From Virgibacillus_F sp049310925 (GTDB lineage: Bacteria > Bacillota > Bacilli > Bacillales > Amphibacillaceae), in the NCBI RefSeq assembly GCF_049310925.1, contig NZ_JBMERP010000015.1:1-64000 (forward strand): 64,000 nucleotides of DNA. The letters are read 5' to 3'. Below are positions 52,990 to 61,403 of this stretch, one piece after another (position 1 is the first letter of the stretch; every line of letters begins with the position of its first letter). Below the pieces are notes generated by a model, which searched no databases, had not been told where the DNA came from, and saw only the letters and a list, made by a program, of their open reading frames with translations. Position numbers and translations under genes: made by a program.

Positions 52990-54195
52990 ATGATTAAGTT
53001 CTTCTTAGGTTTATGTTTGATACTACTATTTCTAAATGGTTGTTCAGGTGATCGAGAAACAACTAAAAAAAAAAGATATAAATCCTGAGAAAACTGAGCA
53101 AGTTAAGAATAAAGAAGATACTAAGGAGAAAGATGAAATTAAAAAACAACAGCTGCAAGTAAGATTGAAAAGGAATTATCAAATACTTTAAAAAATAGTT
53201 TGAAAGATAAAGATATAAAATCCTTCCTCCAACTCTCTAATGAAGAAAATGCACTGTTTTATAAAGAACAACAAAGATGGTTTGAAGAATATCTTTATTT
53301 ATTAGAAAAGGGTTATAAAATTGAAGCGGATCTAAATGGAGTTGAGTTAGACTCTAAGGACAAAGGAACAGTAAACTTCTCAATAATAATGAAGCGAACT
53401 AACGGATAAACTCTAGATGCCACTGTTACATATATGCTAGTTAAGAAAGAGGGAGGATGGAAGCTTAACGATTTGCCGTTTGTAAAAAAAGAAAATGATT
53501 TTATTAATACCTATTTTTTAGAAGGACATGAGCAATCAGCTAATGCAATTGATAATCATGTAAATAAAATCGTAAGTCTATATAAAGATAAATTTGATTG
53601 GCAGCCTGAGTCATTGAATATTAAGCTTTTCAATTCAAATAAAGAATTAGCTGCAACAATTCCTTTTGGATCAGATAAGATTGCTAGTTGGAACGAATAC
53701 CGTGAAGCTCTTAAAGTAGTAGATGGCTACGAAGAAGCGTTCACCCATTATTTCTTGCAGCACGAAATCACACATCAATTTTTGTCTCATTTAACAAACG
53801 ATAACTGTCTTGTATGGTTCCAAGAAGGCTTTGCAAATTATTTCTCAGAAGCTATTAATAAAAACGCTCAAGGTCAGTATGAGCTAGATATTCGTATAAG
53901 TCATGAAGCGTCACAAGAAATGATAGACAGAATTAATGACGAGAAGTATCCGACAATCACTACTATTATTAACGCTAAGAATAAAGATGCTTACGGTTAT
54001 TTGCTCATTGATTACTTAATTCAAATGCATTCTCTTGATAAATTTGTAGACATGATATTAAAGAATTACCCATATATAGATAAACGTATGGAACATAAAT
54101 CCGAAGATCTAAACACATTATTACTAGAAACACTCGAGAAACATTATGTGTCTTTGGAAACACTTTCAAAGGAATACAGTAATTACCATAAGTAA
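52990..54195 (+). pseudogene. Broken lipoprotein zinc peptidase gene (HExxH)
   Basis: The start is sound (AAAGGAG, ATG 52990) and encodes a lipoprotein signal with lipobox FLNGC. The frame then shifts at an A10 run (53065-53074) into a lysine/glutamate linker, shifts back near an A6 run (53141-53146), and is cut by TAA at 53407-53409 in an otherwise continuous frame. The C-terminal peptidase domain is intact: YFLQHEITHQFLSHL with HExxH and WFQEGFANYFSEA. About 400 residues if restored. Two compensating indels plus a nonsense codon argue for decay, though sequencing error at homopolymers is possible. Confidence 0.8.
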
Positions 54196-54330
54196 ATGTA
54201 GCTGAATATAGACCTAGTGGAATTCCCACCCATATAGGTTGCTTAAAGTTGGGGCTTCTTGGGTAATTGTTACTATTACTAACCGACAAAATTCACCAAG
54301 CTAACTGTCTTATTCCAAGATTTACCACTT

Positions 54331-54361
54331 AGGCATTTGCTAACAAGCGAATGCCTTTTTT
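54331..54361 (+). terminator. Terminator after the broken peptidase gene
   Basis: Eleven-bp stem AGGCATTTGCT/AGCGAATGCCT with T-run. The rest of the 308-base gap (54196-54330) holds no gene; a segment near 54230-54260 weakly resembles an IS200/IS605 right end on the minus strand. Confidence 0.8.
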
Positions 54362-54383
54362 GATGTTAATTGGGTTCACACAC

Positions 54384-54416
54384 TTGACATATCTTTCTGT
54401 AAATATTATTATTACA
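54384..54416 (+). promoter_or_regulatory. Promoter and operator of the Rrf2 gene
   Basis: TTGACA (54384-54389), 17 bases, TATTAT (54407-54412). The palindrome TGTAA-N9-TTACA (54398-54416) covers the -10 element, and GTTA follows. The same palindrome recurs at 54951-54969, so it is the likely binding site of the Rrf2 protein and implies autorepression. Confidence 0.7.
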
Positions 54417-54503
54417 GTTATTATTTAGTTATCAAAATCCATGAAATGAAAAAGTTTTGACCAAAGGATTCTACTATATCGATATAATTTAGGAGGACAG
54501 GAA

Positions 54504-54932
54504 ATGAATAGTGATTTCACACTGGCCGTTCATAGTTTAACGTTTCTCTCACTGCATCCGGATCGTATATCTTCAAGTAATGCTATAGCGGAGAGTGTTT
54601 CTGTGCATCCAGTTCGAATTCGGAAAATATTAAGTTTGCTGCGAAAACATGACTATATAGCATCTAGAGAAGGTACTGGTGGTGGATTTATTTTTACTTC
54701 TAAACCAAGCGAAGTTACGCTATGGGAAATATATAAGATAACATCTGAAGGAGCGTTACAACCAAAGTGTCCTGAAGTAAATAAGAAATGTGTTGTTGGG
54801 GCAAATATGCAAAGTGTTTTATTTTCAATTTTTTTAGGTGCTGAAGAACATCTCGGAGAATTTTTAAACCAATATACGATTGAAGATCTCGTCAACCTTG
54901 TAAAACAAAAACAGGAAGTGCCTCTCGATTGA
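54504..54932 (+). CDS. Rrf2-family transcriptional regulator
   Basis: 142 residues: winged helix-turn-helix (about 1-65, SSSNAIAESVSVHPVRIRKI, REGTGGGF wing) and a C-terminal helix. Two cysteines, C89 and C96 (PKCPEVNKKC), could sense thiols or bind metal; the three-cysteine cluster of IscR/NsrR is not present. Nearest named relatives are YwnA/CymR-type. GGAGGA before the ATG. Next to a rhodanese-oxidoreductase operon sharing its operator, so a sulfur or redox signal is likely. Confidence 0.85.
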   Translation: MNSDFTLAVHSLTFLSLHPDRISSSNAIAESVSVHPVRIRKILSLLRKHDYIASREGTGGGFIFTSKPSEVTLWEIYKITSEGALQPKCPEVNKKCVVGANMQSVLFSIFLGAEEHLGEFLNQYTIEDLVNLVKQKQEVPLD

Positions 54933-54969
54933 CTTTTCTTTTGTTATAAATGTAATATATAAAATTACA
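54929..54969 (+). promoter_or_regulatory. Promoter and operator of the rhodanese operon
   Basis: TTGACT (54929-54934) and TAATAT (54953-54958, 18-base spacer), with palindrome TGTAA-N9-TTACA at 54951-54969 over the -10, followed by GTTA exactly as at the Rrf2 promoter. Confidence 0.68.
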
Positions 54970-55032
54970 GTTACAACTACTAATACAAAATATACTTCAC
55001 ACTGTCATCGAAACAGTAAGGAGGGGAACAGT

Positions 55033-55395
55033 ATGGGAACAGTACTTCAATTAACAATTATAATTGGAGCATTATTTTTTGTAATAAATTTCTTTTTGCC
55101 TGTTCGTGGAGTTTTGAATATAACGATCGATGAAGCGAAAAGTAAGTTTAAAGATACTAGTATTCAGTTTGTCGATGTCAGAACTGCTCATGAATTTGGA
55201 GCCAATCGCAAAAATCCATTTATAAATATTCCTTTGACCGCATTGCGGAAACGGATAAACGAGCTTGACAAAAATAAAGAGGTAGTCGTTATTTGTCAAA
55301 TAGGGATGAGAAGTGTTAAAGCATCTAGAATCTTGAAGAAACATGGATTTGAAAAAATAAGAATTATTAAGGGTGGCATGAGTACGTGGATATAA
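55033..55395 (+). CDS. Membrane-anchored rhodanese domain protein
   Basis: 120 residues: N-terminal membrane segment (LTIIIGALFFVINFFLPV) and one rhodanese domain with VDVRTAHEF and active-site loop from Cys88 (VICQIGMRSVKASRIL). Handles sulfane sulfur as persulfide; similar to B. subtilis YqhL. Start behind AAGGAGGGG. First gene of the unit controlled by the second Rrf2-type operator. Confidence 0.9.
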   Translation: MGTVLQLTIIIGALFFVINFFLPVRGVLNITIDEAKSKFKDTSIQFVDVRTAHEFGANRKNPFINIPLTALRKRINELDKNKEVVVICQIGMRSVKASRILKKHGFEKIRIIKGGMSTWI

Positions 55396-55496
55396 CAAGC
55401 TGAAATTGATAGGGTGCCTTTCAGGATAGTTAGTTGTACAGATACGTGTAGCTGCTCAGGTAGGATAAATTGTATTAGAGAGAGGTTGAGAAACAA

Positions 55497-56555
55497 ATGG
55501 AAAAGTATCGTATTGACCAAAGCAAAGGAATGGAATTTGGCATTTATACACTAGGTGACCACTTACCAGACCCCCTAACAGGAGAGAGAATTTCTGCAGG
55601 ACAACGCATTCATGAAATTATCGAATATGCCAAGTTAGCTGACCAGGCAGGTATTGACTTTTTTAGTGTAGGGGAGAGTCATCAGGAGTTTTTTGCAACA
55701 CAGGCTCATGCTGTTGTACTCTCAGCAATTGCACAAGCTACAGAAAATATTAAAATTGCAAGCTCATCTACAATTATTAGTACCTCAGATCCAGTGCGCG
55801 TATATGAAAATTTTGCAACACTTGATTTAATTTCAAAGGGACGCGCAGAAATTGTTGCTGGTCGCGCCTCCCGAATAGGACTCTTTGATTTATTAGGTTA
55901 TAACGTTCGGGATTATGAAGAATTGTACGAGGAAAAATTTGACCTGTTGTTGAAGCTTAACAAGGAAAAAATTGTTAATTGGAGTGGGGAGTATAGAGCG
56001 CCATTAAATAACGCGGAGGTTCTGCCACGTCCACAAAATGGTACAATGCCGATATGGCGTGCAGTTGGTGGATCACCTGCTAGTGCGATGAGAGCAGGTA
56101 ATGCTGGTGTTCCGATGTTCTTAGCACATTTGGGGGGACCTGCTACAGCTTTCAAGCGATCTGTTGACGCTTATCGTGAAGCTGCACAAAACAGTGGATT
56201 CGACCCATCAGAGCTACCAATCGCAACGGCTGGTTTTTTCTATGCAGCTGAAACATCGCAGCAAGCTTTAAAGGATATGTACCCTCATATTAATGAAGGA
56301 ATGAAGCGAACAAATGGTTCAGGTTTTCCAAAACAGCACTTCGCACAAGGTGTACACCCACATAATGTTATGAATATAGGTAGTCCACAGGAAATTATTG
56401 AAAAAATCCTTTATCAGCATGAAGTATTTGGACACCAACGTTATATTGCACAAATTGATTTTGGCGGCGTGCCATTTGACCGGTTGATGAAAAATATTGA
56501 ACTGATCGGCACGGAAATTTTACCAGCAATTAAAAAATATACAGCTAAGAAATAG
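55497..56555 (+). CDS. LLM-class flavin-dependent oxidoreductase
   Basis: Luciferase-like TIM-barrel protein of 352 residues (GMEFGIYTLGDHLPDP, FSVGESHQEFF, VAGRASRIGLFDLLGY). Such enzymes use reduced FMN to open C-S, C-N or C-C bonds. The next gene encodes an FMN reductase, its natural supplier. In a rhodanese-Rrf2 setting a sulfur compound is a plausible substrate, but this is inference. AGAGAGG precedes the ATG. Confidence 0.88.
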   Translation: MEKYRIDQSKGMEFGIYTLGDHLPDPLTGERISAGQRIHEIIEYAKLADQAGIDFFSVGESHQEFFATQAHAVVLSAIAQATENIKIASSSTIISTSDPVRVYENFATLDLISKGRAEIVAGRASRIGLFDLLGYNVRDYEELYEEKFDLLLKLNKEKIVNWSGEYRAPLNNAEVLPRPQNGTMPIWRAVGGSPASAMRAGNAGVPMFLAHLGGPATAFKRSVDAYREAAQNSGFDPSELPIATAGFFYAAETSQQALKDMYPHINEGMKRTNGSGFPKQHFAQGVHPHNVMNIGSPQEIIEKILYQHEVFGHQRYIAQIDFGGVPFDRLMKNIELIGTEILPAIKKYTAKK

Positions 56556-56570
56556 GAGGTAGAGGAGAAG

Positions 56571-57137
56571 ATGAAAATTGTCGGGTTATCAGGATCTAAA
56601 GTTGGATCGAAAACGAGAACTGCTATGGAATACACGGTTAAATCTGTCTTGAAAACCTATCCAGACACGGAAGTGACATTAATTGATTTAGCCGATTGCG
56701 ATGTTCAGTTTAGTGATGGGCGTAATTACTTGGAATATGAAGGTGACACTGGTTATGTAGCACAAACTATAATGGAAGCTGATGCAATTATTATCGGGAC
56801 ACCTATTTTCCAGGCATCCATACCAGGTACATTGAAGAATGTATTTGATCTACTTCCGGTAAACGCATTTCGCGATAAGGTTGTCAGTATACTTGTAACT
56901 GCAGGTTCTGCAAAACATTATTTAATTGCAGAACAACAATTAAAACCGATTCTTGCCTATATGAAAGCTCAAATCGTTCAGACTTTTGTATTTATCGAGG
57001 AAAAGGATTTTCACAGAAAAGAAATTACAAATGACGATGTGTTTTTCCGCATTGATCGATTAGTTGAAGATACGATGGTTTTAACAGAAACATATGCGCG
57101 GATTCGTGAGGCTAAAGAAGCGGAATATGGTTTTTAA
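56571..57137 (+). CDS. NADPH-dependent FMN reductase
   Basis: Flavodoxin-fold reductase of 188 residues, SsuE-like: KIVGLSGSKVGSKTRTAMEY at the N-terminus and GTPIFQASIPGTLKNVFDLL. Likely feeds FMNH2 to the LLM oxidoreductase 15 bases upstream. AGGAGGTAGAGGAG precedes the ATG. Last gene of the unit. Confidence 0.9.
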   Translation: MKIVGLSGSKVGSKTRTAMEYTVKSVLKTYPDTEVTLIDLADCDVQFSDGRNYLEYEGDTGYVAQTIMEADAIIIGTPIFQASIPGTLKNVFDLLPVNAFRDKVVSILVTAGSAKHYLIAEQQLKPILAYMKAQIVQTFVFIEEKDFHRKEITNDDVFFRIDRLVEDTMVLTETYARIREAKEAEYGF

Positions 57138-57277
57138 TTGTTAGATGATTAGGGAACTGGTTTCACTGTCCATCAATCTACGTTAAACTTGCTTGGTACA
57201 CAGTATTTTTTGATTTATCTCACATATGATTATAAATAGACATACCACTGCACTTGGCAGCGGGAAGGGGCTCTGAC

Positions 57278-58007
57278 ATGATCATTGGACATATAAAAGA
57301 AATTGTCAGACATCCGGTTAAATCCTTTTTATGGGGAAAATATAAAAAGATCAAAGGTATTAAACTATGGTCTGTATGGCGACCGTAGCCATGCGTTTAT
57401 TGACCAGAATTGTCCGGAAAAATATTTAACTATTACACAATTTCCAGAAATGGCTAAATATAAGGCACGATTTTTGGGTGAAGATCAAATGGAGGAATAC
57501 CCTGCAGTTGAAATTACTACTCCAGAAGGTAATCTGCTAAGGTGGGACGATTACGCATTAGTTGATGAATTAGAGAAAAAATCGAATAAACGAATTTCAC
57601 AGCAATCATTTTCACCTACATACGTACCATTGGGTGCAATTGAGCAAGAGCATATTCAATTAGTGACCGATGCATCTGTAATTGAAATGAAAAGGATTTA
57701 GGGAAAAGGTTTAGACTATCGGCGTTTTAGACCAAACTTATACATTTCACTCTCAGAAAAGACCCCATTTGTAGAGGAACAGTGGTTTGGGAAGCAGATC
57801 CGTATTGGAGGCCAAGTTGAGTTGGAGTTAATTAGGCATTGTCAAAGGTGTATGATAATCACAATTGACCCACATACTGGGGAGCGCGACCCATCATTGC
57901 TTAAATCAGTTGTTAGTGAAAGAAGAAATCACTTTGGAGTTTACGCATCCGTCATAAAGACAGGTGAGATCAAGTTAGGAGATCACGTAACTTTAAAAAG
58001 TGAATGA
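57278..58007 (+). pseudogene. Broken MOSC-domain protein gene
   Basis: Starts MIIGHIKEIVRHPVKSF from ATG 57278, then one extra base in a T5 run (57326-57330) breaks the frame. The next frame continues YGENIKRSKVLNYGLYGDRS and is cut by TAG at 57699-57701, after which LDYRRFRPNLYISL and LIRHCQRCMIITIDPHTGER complete an MOSC domain with its conserved Cys. Intact MOSC proteins bind molybdenum cofactor sulfur. One frameshift and one nonsense codon: nonfunctional as it stands. Confidence 0.82.
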
Positions 58008-58099
58008 ATAAATAGGTATGAATAATACCTATGAATTAACTAAAAATAGCATTGAATAATGTTTTGTATAAAAAAGACAAACTAAAAGAGGCCGATATA

Positions 58100-59566
58100 A
58101 TGACAAAAGAAGGAACAGATTCAGGATGGAATTTAGACAATAGTTATGCTAATCTGCCAAAATCATTTTTCTCTAGCCTTACTTTAAATCCTGTCCAGGA
58201 ACCAAAGTTAATTATTCTCAATGATCAGTTGGCAACTTCTCTGGGATTGAACATACAGGAGCTGCAAAGCGATGATGGTGTAGCAGTCCTAGCAGGAAAT
58301 CAGACCCTGGAAGGTTCATTTCCTCTTGCGCAGGCATATGCGGGACACCAATTCGGGCATTTTACTATGTTAGGGGACGGACGTGCTTTGTTGCATGGTG
58401 AGCAACTGACCCCTCAGGATGAGCGTGTTGACATCCAACTTAAGGGTTCGGGTAGAACCCCATATTCCCGTGGGGGTGATGGTCGGGCAGCACTAGGACC
58501 AATGCTGCGTGAATACATTATCAGTGAAGCAATGCATGCACTCGGTATTCCTACCACCCGTAGTCTATCAGTAGTGACAAGTGGTGAGTCCATAATTCGT
58601 GAAACTGAACTGCCTGGTGCAATTCTAACCCGGGTTGCTGCAAGTCATTTACGAGTTGGTACCTTTGAATATGCAGCAAAATGGAGTACGGTAGAGGAAC
58701 TTCAGGATCTGGCTGATTATACATTGAAACGCCATTATCCGGAAGTTGAAGCTGATGAGAATCGATATCTTTCGTTACTTAAAGAAGTAATTAAGCAGCA
58801 AGCCGAGTTAATAGCAAATTGGCAACTGGTTGGCTTTATTCACGGCGTCATGAACACTGATAACATGACCATTAGCGGAGAAACTATTGATTATGGCCCC
58901 TGTGCATTTATGAATTACTATGACCCAAAAACGGTATTCAGTTCAATTGATATTCAAGGTCGCTATGCATATGGTAACCAGCCTAAGATTGCTGGATGGA
59001 ACCTCGCCCGATTTGCAGAAACCTTATTGCCATTGCTGCATGAAGATCAGGAACAGGCTCTTAAACTGGCTCAGGATGCAATTTCAAACTATATGGACTT
59101 ATTTCATTCGAATTGGGTTGAGGGAATGAGAGCTAAACTCGGGATATTTAAAGAAGAAAAAGAGGATGAAGCTTTAATTGAAGAACTCCTAAATATAATG
59201 CAGAAGTATGAAGCGGATTATACAAATACCTTCCTAGCTTTAACTTTTGAAACATATGAGGATTCTGTGCTCAGAGGGACCCCGGAATTTACTGAATGGA
59301 ATAGTAAGTGGAAGGAGCGACTTAGTAGACAGCAGGAATCGAACGAATCTTCTCACCAGTTGATGCGCAGTAGCAACCCCGCACTTATCCCCCGTAATCA
59401 CCGGGTGGAAGAGGCACTGGAAGCAGCAAAACAAGGTGACTACGGTGTAATGGAGAAACTTCTAGAAGTTCTTTCAAATCCCTACGCCCATAAGCCTGAA
59501 CAGGATGAATACGCTGCACTGCCAGAACCATCTTCCAGTCCATATCAAACATATTGTGGGACCTGA
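58100..59566 (+). CDS. selO: Protein adenylyltransferase SelO (YdiU)
   Basis: Pseudokinase that transfers AMP to proteins, 488 residues. Diagnostic segments: AYAGHQFGHFTMLGDGRA, LKGSGRTPYSRGGDGRAALG, SEAMHALGIPTTRSL, HGVMNTDNMTISGETIDYGP. The C-terminus ends YCGT, keeping the redox Cys typical of the family. ATG 58100 with AAGAGG eight bases upstream; an earlier in-frame ATG at 58052 has no site. Confidence 0.93.
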   Translation: MTKEGTDSGWNLDNSYANLPKSFFSSLTLNPVQEPKLIILNDQLATSLGLNIQELQSDDGVAVLAGNQTLEGSFPLAQAYAGHQFGHFTMLGDGRALLHGEQLTPQDERVDIQLKGSGRTPYSRGGDGRAALGPMLREYIISEAMHALGIPTTRSLSVVTSGESIIRETELPGAILTRVAASHLRVGTFEYAAKWSTVEELQDLADYTLKRHYPEVEADENRYLSLLKEVIKQQAELIANWQLVGFIHGVMNTDNMTISGETIDYGPCAFMNYYDPKTVFSSIDIQGRYAYGNQPKIAGWNLARFAETLLPLLHEDQEQALKLAQDAISNYMDLFHSNWVEGMRAKLGIFKEEKEDEALIEELLNIMQKYEADYTNTFLALTFETYEDSVLRGTPEFTEWNSKWKERLSRQQESNESSHQLMRSSNPALIPRNHRVEEALEAAKQGDYGVMEKLLEVLSNPYAHKPEQDEYAALPEPSSSPYQTYCGT

Positions 59567-59603
59567 TCAAGAAGAGAAACCAAGCTTATAATAATTTTTA
59601 AGT

Positions 59604-59634
59604 AAGTTGCCAAAAATTTGGCGGCTTATTTTTT
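59604..59634 (+). terminator. selO terminator
   Basis: AAGTTGCCAA/TTGGCGGCTT (two G-U pairs) with ATTTTTTT. Confidence 0.8.
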
Positions 59635-59781
59635 TGTTTAAAATTAGCATTCCTAACTACCGATGGTCTGACAGAAATATCAGTCTAGAGGTTGAGCAAA
59701 GTTCATGCTTATAGCCGTTTTGGAAAACTGAGATCACACCTATACTTAGAGTATCAAAGAAATAAGGAAGGAGTTGGCAAA

Positions 59782-59832
59782 TTGAACATATATGAGATGG
59801 AATCAATTATCGCTGGTCGCCGCAACAAGTAA
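59782..59832 (+). CDS. Tandem tiny peptide 1
   Basis: TTG start ten bases behind GGAAGGAG; encodes MNIYEMESIIAGRRNK. It is the first of three adjacent, clearly related frames. Differences from copy 2 include several synonymous changes (GAG/GAA, CGC/CGT), which suggests selection on the peptide. No signal or membrane segment; amphipathic with a basic end. Function and family unknown to me. Confidence 0.6.
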   Translation: MNIYEMESIIAGRRNK

Positions 59833-59876
59833 AGGAATTCGTGAGACAAAACATTAGGACTCAAGGAGGGATTCAA

Positions 59877-59930
59877 ATGATGAACATATATGAAATAGAG
59901 TCATTAGTCGCTAGTCGTCGCGCGAAGTAA
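59877..59930 (+). CDS. Tandem tiny peptide 2
   Basis: ATG-ATG start behind AAGGAGGG; encodes MMNIYEIESLVASRRAK. Shares NIYE-x-ES-x-x-A-x-RR-x-K with copy 1. The 44 bases separating it from copy 1 are not obviously duplicated. Confidence 0.6.
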   Translation: MMNIYEIESLVASRRAK

Positions 59931-59967
59931 TAAGCAATATTTAAAAGAAGTGATAGAGAGGTTCCAG

Positions 59968-60045
59968 ATGATTAACATATATGAGATGGAATCTGTACTA
60001 AGCAAAAACCTTGTGATATTAATTTTTTGTAATAACCCACAATAA
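59968..60045 (+). CDS. Tandem tiny peptide 3 (diverged end)
   Basis: ATG behind GAGAGG; begins MINIYEMESVLS like copies 1 and 2, then departs (KNLVILIFCNNPQ) and lacks the A-x-RR-x-K end. Probably a truncated copy. Confidence 0.45.
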   Translation: MINIYEMESVLSKNLVILIFCNNPQ

Positions 60046-60139
60046 AAATCCTACGTTATAAGTTCTTATAACAATTAGAAGTTTATGAAAAATTTAGGAA
60101 TGAAATTATAAAAATTTTCCGGTAACCTAACAAATATGT

Positions 60140-60177
60140 TATATTGAAATAAGAACAAATGTTCTTATTTCAATATA
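60140..60177. repeat. 38-bp palindrome upstream of the small HTH gene
   Basis: Perfect 17-bp arms TATATTGAAATAAGAAC/GTTCTTATTTCAATATA around AAAT, four bases before the GAGGAGG of the next gene. Its centre GAACAAATGTTC has the GAAC-N4-GTTC core of a LexA box. Either a strong operator or an mRNA hairpin hiding the start region. A smaller palindrome (GTTATAAG/CTTATAAC) is at 60055-60072. Confidence 0.75.
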
Positions 60178-60190
60178 CTAGAGGAGGTTT

Positions 60191-60379
60191 ATGTATTTGG
60201 AAAAACAGGGACGAAATCTAATAAAGCGCACTTTGAGTGATGGGGAAGTAGTCAGGTTATATGGAGAAGGGAAAAGTACAACTGAAATTGCAGATAAGGA
60301 CAATGTCTCCCCAAGATACATTCGTATGCTCCTTAAAAAACATAATGTTGAGAAGAGGGCGTTTGGTAGTTGGAAATGA
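60191..60379 (+). CDS. Small helix-turn-helix protein
   Basis: 62 residues, basic. A homeodomain/resolvase-like HTH at about 17-52: LSDGEVVRLYGEGKSTTEIA then DNVSPRYIRMLLKKHNV. No other domain. GAGGAGG precedes; ATG 60191 is close to it and TTG 60197 is equally possible. Such free HTH units occur in mobile elements and nucleases. Lies between the tiny peptides and a truncated copper ATPase; it may bind the palindrome just upstream. Confidence 0.65.
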   Translation: MYLEKQGRNLIKRTLSDGEVVRLYGEGKSTTEIADKDNVSPRYIRMLLKKHNVEKRAFGSWK

Positions 60380-60407
60380 AAATATACAGTAAACAAAGAT
60401 TATTTTA

Positions 60408-61008
60408 AAAACTGGACAAACTATGGCATATGTTTTAGGTTTTTTTGTTGCAGAAGGAATGATTGCTGTAGCAGATACAATTAAAGAATCAGCCGTACAA
60501 GCGATCGAGCTATTGAAGTCACAAGGTCTCGAGATTATCATGTTGACAGGAGATAACGAACGAACCGCCCAGACAATTGCTAAGCAGGTAGGCATTGACC
60601 GAGTTATTGCACAAGTTCTACCTGAAGAGAAAGCGGATAACGTAAGAGGAATTCAATTACAAGGTAAAAAAGTAGCAATGGTTGGTGATGGTGTAAATGA
60701 TGCACCTGCACTAGCAATTGCGGATATTGGAATCGCAATTGGAACAGGGAAAGAAGTTGCTATAGAAGCGGCAGATGTGACTATTCTAGGTGGGGAACTA
60801 TTACTCATACCAAAAGCGATTAAGTTTAAGTAAAGCGACTATTAAAAACATCCGTCAAAATTTATTCAGGGCCTTTGCATACAACAGTGCGGGAATCCCT
60901 ATAGCGGCCGTTGGATTGTTGGCGCCATGGTTAGCTGGAGCTGCAATGGCATTTAGTTCAGTAAGTGTTGTTACGAACTCACTTCGTTTGAAGAGAGTTA
61001 ATATATAA
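60408..61008 (+). pseudogene. Truncated, frameshifted copper P-type ATPase (CopA) C-terminus
   Basis: Reads KTGQTMAYVLGFFVAEGMIA, then the ATPase hinge IIMLTGDNERTAQ, GDGVNDAPALAIADIGIAIG and the last two membrane segments (AGIPIAAVGLLAPWLAG). The whole N-terminal two thirds, with metal-binding domains, CPC channel and DKTGT phosphorylation site, is missing. One extra T near 60825-60829 shifts the frame before the final LSKATIKNIRQNLF. It cannot work as a pump. Confidence 0.88.
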
Positions 61009-61043
61009 GAAGAGTCATACTTTGAAAGGGGGGCGATAATTAA

Positions 61044-61250
61044 ATGGAAATTATTTTAGATGTAAAGGGCATGACATGTGGCCACTGTAAATCATCAGTA
61101 AAAGGTGCGCTAGAAGAAGTGGATAGGGTAACAAGTGTTGAGGTAAACTTAAGCACTGGTAAAGTAAACGTTACATATGATCAGGCACAAGTATCAGTAG
61201 CAGATATGCGTAAATCAGTTGAAGATAAGGGTTACGACGTTGTGGCTTAA
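61044..61250 (+). CDS. copZ: Copper chaperone CopZ
   Basis: A 68-residue heavy-metal-associated domain; DVKGMTCGHCKSSVKGALEE carries the metal-binding Cys pair and the sequence has the beta-alpha-beta-beta-alpha-beta pattern. AAAGGGGGG before the ATG. Delivers Cu(I) to CopA, but the adjacent copA is only a remnant, so a pump elsewhere would be needed. No csoR gene is in the window. Confidence 0.92.
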   Translation: MEIILDVKGMTCGHCKSSVKGALEEVDRVTSVEVNLSTGKVNVTYDQAQVSVADMRKSVEDKGYDVVA

Positions 61251-61403
61251 ATAAATTTTGAGCTGGTTCCCTTAGTTGGTAATCGGCTGTTTATTGCTTG
61301 GGAACTATAAAATTTTTAATTATGATAAACTTTGTGATATAATTATTCACTGTAGATGGGTGAATGAAAAATAACGTAAAAGGTACTGGTGTAATATAAT
61401 TAA

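Noticed and set aside
54230..54290. Minus-strand segment resembling an IS200/IS605 right end
   Set aside because: Only a short vague similarity (GAAGCCCC...GTGGG) and no transposase or TnpB remnant nearby; not enough to call a mobile element.
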